Positions 46,611 through 58,188 of a DNA stretch of 64,000 nucleotides are shown here, in pieces. Under the pieces are notes generated by a model. The model did no database searches. It was given only the letters and a program-made list of their open reading frames with translations, and was not told where the DNA came from. Source of the stretch: Cydia pomonella (lineage: Eukaryota; Arthropoda; Insecta; Lepidoptera; Tortricidae); contig NC_084713.1 of the NCBI RefSeq assembly GCF_033807575.1, positions 15,103,389 to 15,167,388 on the forward strand, read 5' to 3'. The first letter of the stretch is position 1, and each line of letters opens with the position of its first letter. A program made the translations under genes and the position numbers.

Positions 46611-47741
46611 TTTTTTATACTACGTCAGTGGCAAACAAGCATACGATCCGCCTGATGGTAAGCTCACAGGAACCAGCTGGGGAGCCACTGCCTCCTGTCG
46701 CCGAACCACAGCGCTGGCACTAGGGTATTCAACAGCTGAGTATTGCGCTCCGGTGTGGATGAATAGTGCTCACGTCTCATCCGTGGATACGCAGCTTAAC
46801 CACACCCTCCGACTCATATCTGGCTGTCTCAAATCCACCCCCTCTCACTGGCTTCCTGTCCTCAGCCACATAGCTCCAGCTCATTTAAGAAGAGAAAGGT
46901 GCCTTCACCGAGAAGCCTCTAAAACTTACGGCAGCCAAAACCTGCCCATTCATATAGACCTTTTAGACTTCGTACATAAAAGGCTTAAAGTCCAGGAATC
47001 CACCCGCACTGGAGATGTCTGGCAAGCAGGACTATTGGAGCCTTGAAGACGCATGGCAGGAGGAATGGGTATAACTACAAGTTTCTTCCAATCATTTCAC
47101 ATTCACACCTCAGAAACCTCCTGCTGGATTCAAAGAACCACGCCGATTCCAGGCCTGCCCTAAACCGACTTAGAACGGGGGTGGGAAACTGTGCTTACTA
47201 ATGTCACAAATGAGGCTGGAGCACATCTCCTGCTTGCGATTGCGGTCACACCAAGCAGACGATTGACCACGTGGTATTGGAGTGCCCCCTCACTCAATAC
47301 CCAGGACACGCAGAAGACTTCAAGACTATCTCCTATGCAGCAGTTGCCTACCTGAAGCGGGCAAAAATTTAAAACACTAACTGATCTGTATTTATAATTT
47401 TTATTAATTTTGACCATTTATTGATCCAGTGATAGAATATGCCATACGATAAATAAATAAATGGTAAGCAGTCTCCGTAGCCTATGGACGCTGGCAACTC
47501 CAGAGCAATTAAATGCGCGTTACTGACCCTAACACTCCACACTCTCGTTGAGCTCTGGCAATCTTACTCACCGGCAGGAACTCAACACTATGAGTTGGGT
47601 CTAGTGTTATTTGGCTGCGGTTTTCTGTAAGGTGGAGGCACTTCCCCAGTTGGGCTCTGCTCTAGATCTGGAATGACATCCGCTGTGCTGTGCCCTACCA
47701 CACAAAGCGAGATGACACTAACAGTGCCCATACCTCTCTTA
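46611..47741 (-). repeat. retroposon 3' tail family B, copy 4, split by a LINE insertion
   Basis: The part 46611-46662 carries the T-run and gtggcaaacaagcatacgat. The part 47461-47741 resumes with atggtaagcagtctccgtag and continues to cccatacctctctt. Removing 46663-47460 with one atggtaag copy restores the order seen in the other copies. Confidence 0.85.
46663..47460 (+). pseudogene. LINE ORF2 3' fragment nested in a retroposon, with 8-bp target duplication
   Basis: The insertion is flanked by atggtaag at 46655-46662 and 47461-47468 and ends in an aaataaataa tail. Its + strand encodes an RT/C-terminal region: TTALALGYSTAEYCAPVW, LRLISGCLKSTPSHWLPVL, HIAPAHLRRERC, and after frame breaks LNRLRTGVGNCAY and CDCGHTKQTIDHVVLEC. 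The last is a C-x-C-x8-H-x4-C cluster as in the ORF2 C-terminus of several LINE clades. Stops and shifts show it is dead. The host copy must be older than the guest. Confidence 0.85.
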
Positions 47742-48489
47742 GAATTTCCGACGACTATTTGTGAATATCATCTCTAACAAATTAGTGTAGAGGTTCGATA
47801 AGTTCACGATTTCAAATGTAATACGAATTTTCCAAAACATAAGTAAGTTAAAAAAATAAAAAATCATCTGGGCACTGGAGGTCTCGGTCATCTTTTCTTT
47901 CGTATGTATATGAAATCGCTTTCTGGTAGTGAAAATTCGATTACTTAAAAACCACGCGCAAAAATTCAATATTTGCAATTATATTGTATTTTGTTGCAAA
48001 GTTAGGTAATAGATTTGAAAATTAACCGAAAGGCAAAACTTCGACTAGAAAGACGGATCAAATAAAATTTAGGTTTTATGTCCGAGTCAGTAGAATAAAA
48101 GCCGATAAACACAAATGGCATTTAAAATGTTCCCGAATGGGACCACCAACACTTTATGTTGCAAGTATCCAAAAATTCGACAGGCCTCATCTTATAGGCC
48201 ATTGCAACATTTCTATGGAACACGGAACTATTCCAAATGATTTTCACGACGACAACTAATTGATTTTTATAGCCAAGGCCTATATTCAGAAACGTAAGTT
48301 CAATACCAATACCACGTTTTATATAAAATAATTATTTATCATTCTGGAGGAGAGCTCAGGGTTGATTATTTTAATGAGTAAGATTTTAACTAATTACTTA
48401 CGTCTTGTTTTATTTGACGTGTACGGTAACATTGGCTGAACTTGCCATCGTGATATTGATCACCTTTATCTTATGTAATTAGTGGCAAA
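47742..48489. other. unassigned AT-rich DNA
   Basis: No gene or repeat recognised. Confidence 0.4.
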
Positions 48490-49790
48490 CTAAGGCAGCT
48501 GTAACTGGCGCGGCATCACACTACTTCCAGCTGCTGTCAAAGTCTTGGCAAAAGTCCTGCTAAATTGCATCGCACCAAAAGTAGCTGATACTCTGCGCGA
48601 AGAACAGGTGGGATTTCGCCCGGGTCACTCCTGCACTGACCACACCAACACCCTACCTATCCTTATAGAAAAGTGTGTCGAATGGCAATCAGAACTGTTT
48701 TTGGCTTTCGTTGACTTCAAAAAGGCCTTCGACACTGTGAAATGGAGCGCGTTGTGATCTAGCCTAAGCAGGAGAAGTATTCCTACCTCTATCGTCCGCA
48801 GAATACGCTCTTCATATGAAGGTAGCACTTGCAGGGTGGTCCATAAGAAGGAGCTTAGAGCGCCGATACAGATATCAGCCGGAGTAAGGCAAGGGTGCCT
48901 TCCTATCGCTGCTTTTATTTGTGATTCTCTTGGATGACGTCATGCGTAATGAGGTATCGACACCGAGAGGTATACCATGGGACACGAACGTTTTAGAGGA
49001 CTTGGACTAAGCGGACGACATCGTGTTGATTTCGCCTACTCTTGCTCAACTAGAAGCCAAACTTGAAAGTCTTAAAGGAGAGGCTGATAGGATGGGCTTG
49101 CGAATCAACTGACGTAAGACAGTCAGCATGCGAATTAAATCAAGTACAACGGATCCGCTATCGCTGGGGGGGGTTTGAGCCTAGACTCAGTGGCAGAGTT
49201 TGTGTACCTGGGGAGCGTACTATACTGCAAAGGTGGAGCGGATGAAGGCATTAGCAATAGGATAAAGAAGGCGAAGGCCTTCGCTCAGTTAAAGGATGTT
49301 TGGGAGTCGAATGTGCTCACGCGATCTGTTAAACGTTCCCTCTTCGAATCCATTGTGAAATCTGTGTTGCTTTGAGAGTGACTAAGGGCCTAACGAATAA
49401 ACTTCAGGTCTTTGTCAACAAGTCCCTCAGGTCGATCCTTCACGTTTTCTGGTCAAAAACCATTCGAAATGAAGAACTATGGAGTATGTGCCGACAAACA
49501 CCCATTGACGAAGAAATCGCGACACGGAAATGGAGAAGGATAGGACATACTATTCGAAGAGGGGAAATCAATAACGCTACAATAGCTTTCGCTTGGAAAC
49601 CGCCGGATGGAAGCCGTGGCTCCGGGCGCCCTGTACACTCCTGGCAACGGTCCGTCCTAAGAGAGCTACGACCGGTCGGGTTGAGCTGGAGTGAGGCCAG
49701 AAGGCGAGCCGAAGATAGAAAGGCGTGGCGCGAGCTTGTAAAGGCCCTTTGCACCTCTGGGGTACTTTAGGACAACAACAACAACAACTA
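48490..49790 (+). pseudogene. decayed RTE-like LINE reverse transcriptase with (CAA)n tail
   Basis: In order: NWRGITLLPAAVKVLAKV, EEQVGFRPGHSCTDH, FVDFKKAFDTVKWSAL, GVRQGC, ADDIVLIS, FVYLGSVLYCKGGADEGISN, the connector KLQVFVNKSLRSILHVFW, TPIDEEIATRKWRRIGHTIR and GSGRPVHSWQRSVLREL up to the stop near 49768. This is most of the RT domain and C-terminus of an RTE-like ORF2. A TAA stop replaces the Tyr of the YADD box (about 49008), a TGA follows WSAL, and several frameshifts are present. The element ends in (CAA)n at about 49773-49788. The endonuclease and N-terminal part are missing. Confidence 0.85.
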
Positions 49791-49867
49791 GACTTAAATC
49801 GACCGGGAATCACGGTTTATATCTTGGTAAATTAAAGTCTAGTCAAACTAACCGTGAATCATTCAAA

Positions 49868-50060
49868 ACTGTTAACAACAACAACAACAAGGCAGCGGTG
49901 GCGCAATGTCATCACCAAAGATTTAAACGCTCGTGGGTTAGCGGAAAACGATGTCCAGGATGGAACGAAGTGGAAGGAGAAAAGTAGGAAAGCGGACCCC
50001 GTCACAATACAAGACAAGCGCCAGGAGAATGAAGATGATGATGTGTTAACTAATTGCGAA
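49868..50060 (+). pseudogene. second LINE 3' fragment ending in (GATGAT)n
   Basis: After a second (AAC)n run the + strand encodes RWRNVITKDLNARGLAEND, DGTKWKEKSRKADP and TIQDKRQ, which match the RWxDxVxxDLxxRGLxxxDAQDRxxWRxxxRxADP end of RTE-type ORF2. It ends near gaagatgatgatgtg. It lies only about 80 bp from the preceding LINE, in the same orientation. Confidence 0.7.
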
Positions 50061-51144
50061 AACCGAAAAAAAAAACAGATAATTTTGAACCCAACCCAAA
50101 CTATACTTCAGAAAAAAAATTGACACTTCAAAAGTATATCCGAGAATAGGAGCAAATACAAGTTTCTGTTTAAATATGCGCATTTAAAGTAGAGATCGAA
50201 ATAAAACGCATTAAAAGGGAATGACGCGCAAATTATACATAAACTAAGCTCCAAATTAATTTAAACTCCCTCATTACAGGTCGATATCGTCTCGAGTCCA
50301 ATTTTAGTGGCGTATCAAATTAAGTAAACTTTTAAAGCTGGATCGGAATAGCTTTAAACGGTTATAGGAGAACCGTTACTCGGCGTGGCCACCGCGCTTA
50401 CTCCAGCGGAACTTGTCATATTGTGTACGAGTCACTTTCAATGTAATTTATGTGTATTTCACAAAAACATACAATTAAGAGAGGCAATAACGCAGAGTCT
50501 TCTCTTAATCAGATGTCAGATTTAGTCAATATTTACTTTAATAATAGCCTTCGTTGAGTTAAGCTCGCATGATTAATAATGATAGCGAGTATGAAGTCCA
50601 AATTAAAGAGTCGGAGTATAAAAAAAATATCTCTTAAATTGTATCTGTGTATTATATTTTACTAAAACAGACTGCTGAATTTGACACTAGCTGACATTTT
50701 GAATAGTTTCTTTTAATAATAATGTGTGTTGCTTGTGTGGCGACATTTTACATATGATTTAATGACAACGTATTTAAGTATGACAATTTATCTGCGCACT
50801 GTCGATCAGAAGCTATTCGAAAGCAAAGTGTATTTGCGGATTATTTTTGATATATCACTTAGTTAACAATCACAAACTGCCGATAAGAATGTGACTCTTA
50901 AGAGGAAAGGGGACGTCCACTTCTTCATACAAAGCTAGTCCTCATTTCCCTCTCTGAATATTAAGATTATGAAAAATATTTTAACACAATGTAACGTATA
51001 TTTACCATACCTTGATTTTTATTTCTTTTTGCTTATTATAAAAGTTAGGACCGAAAAAACATTTCCATGCAAATTCATAAATGCTCCTAACTCTTATATA
51101 ATTAAATATTTGAAAAAAAATCAAACCGAAATCGAAAAAAATGT
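50061..51144. other. unassigned AT-rich DNA
   Basis: Nothing recognised. Confidence 0.4.
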
Positions 51145-51185
51145 ATATTGACCATAGCTATGCCCCCTATAGCTATGGTCAATAT
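51145..51185. repeat. perfect hairpin, 17-bp arms and 7-nt loop
   Basis: atattgaccatagctat (51145-51161) and its exact inverse (51169-51185) flank gccccct. The right arm meets the T-run of tail-B copy 5. Confidence 0.9.
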
Positions 51186-51376
51186 TTTTTTATAGTATGT
51201 CGGTGGCAAACAAGCATACGGCCCGCCTGATGGTAAGCAGTCTCCGTAGCCTATGAACGCCTGCAACTCCAGAGGAGTTACATGCGCGTTGCCGACCCTA
51301 ACAACCCTCCCTCCCCTCGTTGAGCTCTGGCAACCTTACTCACCGGCAGGAACACACCACTAGAAGTAGGGTCAAA
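51185..51376 (-). repeat. retroposon 3' tail family B, copy 5
   Basis: T-run, then agtatgtcggtggcaaacaa, cctgatggtaagcagtctcc, gttacatgcgcgttgccgac, and tactcaccggcaggaacaca. It is shorter than copies 2 and 3. Confidence 0.8.
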
Positions 51377-51519
51377 TTGTGTGTGTGTAGTACATCAAAT
51401 TGTGTCAAAATAATTTCAATAACATTAATATCCAGAGAGGAACATCGGGACTACGTTTGTACAGCAAGGCGATTTCGGGGCGGTCGTCCACTTTCGTCTT
51501 TCACTTTTTAGATGGAGTC

Positions 51520-52115
51520 GCCTGCTTATGTGTGTGTGTGTAAGACCGTGTGGAGGCTGCGCTCGGCACGAGCGCGCACGGGAACGGAACTGACGGAAGC
51601 TGTTGCCGCCCATTGACGGGAAATTACAACTTTCAAGCGAATCTAATTACCAACTTAAGAATCACTATACAAAAAGTCTAGTTTTGTTTTATGCAGACGG
51701 AGTCATCTAATAGATCTGGTATGTCTATGTGAACGCCAGTGTGTAGGCTGCGCGGCCGAAAGGAATCACTATTACTACCCAACCAACCAGAGCTTTGCGA
51801 TGCGCAAGAGATGCTCCCAGAGTGATGACGGGCAAGTCTAGGGACTGCCTAGATTTACTCAGATGAGAGACTTCAACAGTTTTATAGAAAAAAATATTCA
51901 TTTTTGGCATGCGACGTATCTTGTCCGAGTATGTATCCAAATCCCCTACTAGTTACCAACTTAAGGGTAACATAGCCCCCTTTCACCTTAATTTAGATCT
52001 TAACCAAATAGTATGTGTGTGTGTGTGTGTGTGTGTACGCGTGTGTGGAGACGCGGGCGCACGGAAGCTATCGCCGCCCATCGACCGGAGATTTACGAGT
52101 ATTACGACGCGTACC
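51520..52115. repeat. diverged direct repeats with GT microsatellites
   Basis: Segments with tgtgtgtgtgtgta, cgggcgcacgg or gcgcgcacggg, then ggaagctgttgccgcccatt (51595) and ggaagctatcgccgcccatc (52064) recur at both ends. A ttaccaacttaag phrase follows or precedes (51649, 51952). A (GT)n run is at 52014-52036. The block may be two copies of one repeat with unlike spacing. Confidence 0.55.
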
Positions 52116-52237
52116 TAAGACACACTGCAATATAAAAGTATAATAAATTGCCAACTGCTTATCATGTGGTGCAGAGTAGCAGAGTATCCAGCATAGTTGC
52201 AGAAGCTGAGACCGCTCGAAGACAGTGATCAAATAAA

Positions 52238-52422
52238 TAATAAAATAAATATTATAGGACATTATTACACAAATTGACTAAGTCCCACGGTAAGCTCAAT
52301 ACGGCTTGTGTTGAGGGTACTTAGACAACGATATATATAATATATACATATTTATAAATACTTAAATAATACATAGAAAATACCCATGACTCAGGAACAA
52401 GATATCCGTGCTCATCACACGT
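52238..52422 (-). mobile_element. SINE family 1 body and tail, headless copy
   Basis: Same order as 41783-41967: aggacattattacacaaatt, gactaagtcccacggtaagc, ttgtgttgagggtacttaga, a TA-rich run, cccatgactcaggaacaaga and gctcatcacacg. The tRNA head is missing. Confidence 0.75.
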
Positions 52423-54109
52423 TCAGGTGGAATAACGAAGTCGATTTTTCGAAAGTAAATTAAGGAGCTTAATAAAGGGCTACAAGCGTTGTTTCTTTAT
52501 CTACTACTGTCATTCACCATATGGAACATCACTTTTTTCATGAAATCTAGAAATACTTAATCCATAGGTATAATATATCAGTTCAACGGACAGGTTTCAG
52601 TGACAAGCGCTTGTAAACTTTCTATAAAATGTGCTAACTCTCTTAGATTCAAACGCTATGATGATAGCCCCATTTTAAAACACCTAATTCTCATTCGATA
52701 TTTTATTCCGTTCACTGTTAGTTGCCTTTTTTATGGGGTACCAGCGAAAAGACTTGGAATCTAAGAAATTAAATGAATTCTCAATTTACACAGCTTGAAT
52801 AAACAAAGGGTGAATCAATAAGTAAATTACACAGACACCTACGCAAACCTTAAAGTTCATATCCGAGCTAAAATACGGCATCAAAAAGAAGAAACTCACC
52901 CAGGAAGCGGTTTTAAAACATATTTATCATAATTCATTAGATGGTCATTGAGCACGCGCGCGCTGGGGCCTGGCCATTACTGGGGATGACGGAGCGCGTG
53001 CCGCACCGCCGGTCTACGTGGAGCCCCCGGGCCCCCGCGCCCATACTCCCCCAACGAACCATCGGGGCTCACACTTAAATGGATATGTTACGCTCGCCGT
53101 CGCCTTTAAATAGGAAACGACACGTTTATCCAATTAGAAATTCACCATATCTTTGTGATAGTTGAAGAGGAAATTTGAGCAATCAACTTGCAGAGCGCCT
53201 CGTCGTTCCTATCACAGTTTATTCAATTGAGCGCGTAATGAAGCTATGCGAGCTATGTACAGAATGAAATAAGTGCAGCGATTAGATGCGGACCGTAGCG
53301 CCGGCCCGATATAAACTCACCATTCAAATTACTGAACCCTTAAATCGCCAAGCGTTAAACGCGGGAAATATTGCTCCACACAACGCGCATGACACCGAAA
53401 GTAAGCGATATAATTTCGCTACAGCCCTCAAATTGTTTAATATTTATTTTATGTATGTAATCGAAACACAAAATTTGTATGCACGAGTACGGGTAGAGCA
53501 TTTATTACTGTTTGTCCGGCAATCCTTTACGTCTATGGACTCTCACTCAAAGTTCTCTCTGTAAGTAATGCACTGCCTTACCTGTAACCCGACGCCAATT
53601 TAACTCTAACCTTTGCTAAAGATCGATAAGATATGCGAAAATACTCGCCGTTCCATACCGTTGTCAGGAAATATCTCAAAACTAAGTTTTACTGGTTGGT
53701 AAGGTAGGAATAGCATATTGCTTGAACAAAAGCTTGAATCCGGAACAACTTGTTCTTACAAGGTGTCAAACCCGGTTTTCTGATTTATTGTCACTTGACA
53801 TTAGCAATGATCAATGTGGCTTTATGGCAACGTTGTATTGTCTATAATTTGTAAATAGATCGATTCTGTCGTACACCAAATATACCTAAGTACCCACTTA
53901 ATAAAAGCGAAATATCAATAATATGCCTGTATAATTTGTGGTATTTTCGATTAGTAATCGAAGGAGATACTTAGGTACATTTAACTACAGTACTTAATAC
54001 TTGATGTGTGTAAAATTAGGCCATAGGTATATCGAATAGAAAACTAATTTTTGCGTGACTAATACCATATGACGTATGGTAATTACCGAGCAATAAAGCA
54101 TACCTTTAA
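52423..54109. other. unassigned DNA with a CpG-rich tract at 52950-53060
   Basis: No gene or repeat recognised. The tract includes gtgccgcaccgccggtctac and agcccccgggcccccgcgcc. A 92-codon frame at 53286-53564 has no known motif. Confidence 0.35.
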
Positions 54110-55345
54110 ACTATGGGAGAGGATAATCAACAACAGACTTAATGGTATCGTGAAGCTCACACCCAATCAGTGCGGGTTTGCTGTTTGAAAGGGCACCTCT
54201 CATTCAGGCCATAACAATCCTGATTGAGAAGGCCAAAGTCAACAATACAAACCTGCATATGATATTCATCTACCTGGAAAAGGCGTTTGACCATGTACCA
54301 CGCGACCTTATATGGGAGGCTCTCCGCACCCAGCTTATCCCAGAGTCGTATATAGATCTAATTATGGACATATACAAAAACGTCTCTACACTGGTGGTTT
54401 GCCCAGCAGGTGTGAGTGACAGCTTCGAGCTCAAGGCCGGTGTACCAGGGTTCCACACTTAGTCCACTTATCTTTAATATCACGATGGATTACCTCACAC
54501 GAAAATGTCAACGGACTGTGCCCTGGCACCTTCTATATGCCGATAATGTGGCATTAATAGCAGAGGCTGAGACTGACCTTCAGCGCGATATGAATAGCTG
54601 GGTAGAAGCGCTAGACGGACACGGCCTAAAAATCAGTCGGAAGAAGACCGAACATATGTCCTGTCTTTTTGACAAAACGGCTAATAATCCAGAAAATGTC
54701 AAAATCTACATAGAAAATGATCGCCTGCCAACTGTTACAAAGTTCAAGTATCTTGGAGCCATACTCAGCAACGACGGAAGGATTGACAGCAATGTAGTCC
54801 ATAGAACTCAAGACAGGCTGGATAAAATGGCGAGAACTCACAGGCGTCATATGCGATAGAAAGGTACCTCTGAAGGTGAAGAGTCATGTATACAAGACAG
54901 CAGTAAGACCAGCGATCTTGTAAGGATCAGAGTATTGGACTACAAATAAACCCCACCTAAATAAGCTTCACACCACAGAGATGCGCATGTTACGCTGGTC
55001 AGCGGGTGATACCATGACATGATTAGAAACGTGTATATCCGGGGTAGTTTCAAAGTAGCTCCAATAACAGAAAAGCTGACGGAAAAAACGTCTAAGGTGG
55101 TACGGTCATGTACAGAGGCGTCCAGAAGACTACATGGTTAAGGTAGCCCTCGAGATTCCAACGACGAAGCGAGGAAGTGGAAGACGGCCTGCCACCTGGC
55201 TGACGACTGTTCAGCGAGACCTGAAAGATCTCAATATAGACGCCGACCCCAATCAATCGTGCAGAATGGAATTTAAGAGAAGAACAGGGAAGGCCGACCC
55301 CAAGTAAATGGGAACAAGGCCTAGCAAGATGATGATGATGACTAA
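54110..55345 (+). pseudogene. RTE-clade LINE reverse transcriptase with YADN in place of YADD
   Basis: The + strand encodes LWERIINNRL, NQCGFA, FIYLEKAFDHVPRDLIW, then after a +1 shift at about 54450 GSTLSPLIFNITMDYLTRK, LLYADNVALIAE, HGLKISRKKTEHM, FKYLGAILSNDGRI, and after further breaks VKSHVYKTAVRPAIL, RLRWYGHVQRR and GSGRPATWLTTVQRDLKDL. That is the RTE palm and C-terminus in the expected order. The second catalytic Asp of YADD is Asn. The element ends in agatgatgatgatga at about 55329-55343, an RTE-like microsatellite tail. Confidence 0.87.
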
Positions 55346-56019
55346 TACCATATGACAGTTCAACGAACAACAATAATATATAAATGGTTAATAGGAAAGA
55401 GGACGTACGTGATACTTACTTAACTACATACGCGGCCACTCGACATTACTTCTGACTTCTCCTTTGTCTCTGTCGTTGACTGTCTTCTTTAGCTAAGTAG
55501 TTGTAGGTACCTTCTTGATTCTAAATTTTATCATGTCATACCAAGGTGACAATAACCTCAAATAATGTTAGCAGGCTAACAAGACGTAGCCGTAAATCTC
55601 ACCTAAATTAGAGACAATAGGTGGCGTTACCATTGCATTTTTTATTTAAAAGCACATTCCAAGCACGTGAGATATCAAGAGCCCCGTCCTTGCACAGCAA
55701 AAAATTAATACAAATTTACTACGGGGAGACTTTAGCAATTACATTTTTTAACCGATGTTACTATTATCAAAATGACGATGCAATTTTGCTACAAGTAAAA
55801 GCCATTGTGTTTTATCAATGCTTTGATATATTCATGACCTGATACCTAAACTGAAATTAACAGCCAAATTAAGGGCTTATATAATATGAGGGATAATTAT
55901 ACTTAGTCCATCTAAACCTACCTTTGCGCAAACTTGGCAGCGACCGGGACAACACGGCACAAACGTCATTGTATTATAATATTTCCATATAAATTAGGCT
56001 AGACGAACTTTAGGCTATA
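55346..56019. other. unassigned AT-rich DNA
   Basis: No gene or repeat recognised. Confidence 0.4.
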
Positions 56020-56276
56020 GTCATTGACATATATATCTAAGGACGGGCCTTACGGGCACTAAGAATGGTGTTAGATCAGCGGTATCACTCACGAATTCGC
56101 GCCAATCGTGCAGTCTTACGCAACAAGTTGCGACCAATCGCGCGCTTGATGCAAACTCATCAACAAATCGCGTTGTGGCGTTACACTGCACTAGTGGCTC
56201 GATTTCGTGTGCACACCGCTTTACTGGCCCAATTCTTATTTCCCGTAAGGCCCGTCCTTAGATATATGTCAATGAC
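56020..56276. mobile_element. 257-bp MITE with perfect 20-bp core inverted repeats
   Basis: The core ctaaggacgggccttacggg (56037-56056) is exactly inverted at 56242-56261. The outer gtcattgacatatat is also inverted, with a 2-bp TA length difference. The interior is CpG-rich with small palindromes (cgcaacaagttgcg) and no conserved frame. Transposase class is unknown. Confidence 0.85.
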
Positions 56277-57544
56277 TTTAGTTATATTTATTTTGATAAG
56301 AACATGCAACTACTCTTCAACTTTTGACACAATTTAATTCGAGAATAACTAGTAACGATGCATAGGAAAGAGGAAGTGGCCTCTCGGGCTCGGTTAAGTG
56401 TTGTTAGGTTAGGAGCAGGCAAATGCCGTCGTGTGCCGCGGCGCGTGCCCGGCTCCTGATTGTCGCCCGTTGGTCCGCACTCGCCGAGGTCTCTTCCCAA
56501 TGCTTGTTGAGTTGAACTCTCAGATCAACCAATACTGGTTGACTGACTGGTTGGCTAGATTTATTTTTCGAATAAAATTTAATGAAGAGTTATGTAATGT
56601 AGGCCAATTATGCTTTTATTGATGTGTCGATTAACACCTAACTGCTAACTAAAGGAGCAAACCAGACCAACATACAACACTTCGACATTCCATAAGTACC
56701 TCTCAGTGATTCAAAAGTTTTACTTCAATGGGGTAAGTGTGCAGGGGTTTCCAAGTGTATGCACGGACGAAACGTTTTTTAATAGTTCACCTAAATATTC
56801 GCCATGTGAGCTATTGGAATCGCACTCCGGCCTCATTCATAAATCGTCATTTAAACTCATTCCAAAGAGCAAGGGTCCGCGATGCCACATAAATTACGGA
56901 TCATCTCGAATTATGTTATCCGCCAATAAGTAGCTCGGACGTGACGACAACATAAAAATAATAAAAGCTTTACACTGATAATTATAACTTACACACTTAA
57001 CACAAATAACGTGTTTTGATTGGGACGTAAATTTATAACCAGGCCGTCGCTCATTTATAGTTATTAAAAATCAATTAAAACTTTAAAATTCATAGCACTT
57101 TTAAAATTTACATATAAATTTTGTAATTAAGAAGTTAAATAATTAAGTGGAGACATGTACTACGAATTCCGATATGCTTAGTTACTAGGTAGACAATTTC
57201 GCAGAGTATGATAGCAGTAAAACAAGTTTATATATAGGTGGGAACGTGCTCATAACTCATATGTATAATATAAACTCTTCAAGCATAGTATATAAACAAT
57301 AAATAAATGTTAAAAAATCATACACAAATTTAATTCCAAATAAAGGTACCCTTTTGAATTCAGACTATGCATAGCAGCATTACTGCTGCAGTAATGCGGC
57401 GCGACATTTCTGCAGGAAACTTTAAAAAGGTCATTTTATCGAGATATTTATATTAAATTTGACATTTCCTGTAGTCAGTTGGATACGAGTATCTGTCGAG
57501 AGAGCACTCTTTGTTTCTTTGGAGTCTTTGGACATAAGTACATA
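56277..57544. other. unassigned DNA with a 21-bp palindrome at 57377-57397
   Basis: gcattactgc and its inverse gcagtaatgc flank a single t. A CpG-rich patch is at about 56410-56490. Nothing else is recognised. Confidence 0.4.
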
Positions 57545-57790
57545 TTATGCGGTCACCTCGGCGTGGTCTGGAGAAACATTTTTTCTCGGACATGTGGAGG
57601 GCGAGCGCAGTAAAGAGCCGACGCCAGTGCGCTGGATCGACACTATTGAGAGGCCTTTTAAGCTAGCCTCTACCAGGCAGTGATGAGTGGGGGCAGTCAA
57701 ATTATCAACGAACCCGGCTGCATGGAGAGCAATTGCATATGGTCACAATCCTCAGGATAAGGGAGCGAAAGGAAAGAGATATTTATAATC
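57545..57790 (+). pseudogene. LINE ORF2 C-terminal fragment
   Basis: The + strand reads LGHVEGERSKEPTPVRWIDTI and, after a stop, NPAAWRAIAYGHNPQDKGAK. These resemble the GHVxxxxRxxGRPPxRWxDxI and NRxxWRxxxxGHDPQ ends of RTE-type LINEs. The frame is interrupted. Confidence 0.6.
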
Positions 57791-58188
57791 AAACATATAA
57801 TAAAAAAATATTACCTTCCCTCTTTTACTGATCAGTTGGGTAAAGTATGTCACGGTATGAGGTGATGCATAGAGCATGCCAGAGCCAGATCTATCTGGAG
57901 CGTCAAGACATTAAGTCTAGTAAGCTCTTTACACAATGACCACTCCAAATTAATATATCCTGGCTCGCGCCGAGATTCCTAATATTATATTTAGACGTGA
58001 CACGCGCTCATTTGTATCAATTGGTCCCGTCTGCCGCACTGATATACGACCGAGGCTACTTTAGAACAATGACAGAGGCAATTGTGCGATTACTAGCTTA
58101 GCACTGCAGTGCTGAACTCACTACTGCATGAGGTAGAAGAACAGGCATTCCAACTAAATTGCGGGATTATTTCTGGTTAAATACTCTC
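57791..58188. other. unassigned DNA
   Basis: Nothing recognised. Confidence 0.4.

Noticed and set aside
53286..53564. 92-codon frame as a gene
   Set aside because: No recognisable motif, no supporting context and a length compatible with chance.
56065..56337. 90-codon frame across a MITE
   Set aside because: It spans inverted-repeat ends and palindromes and has no protein motif.
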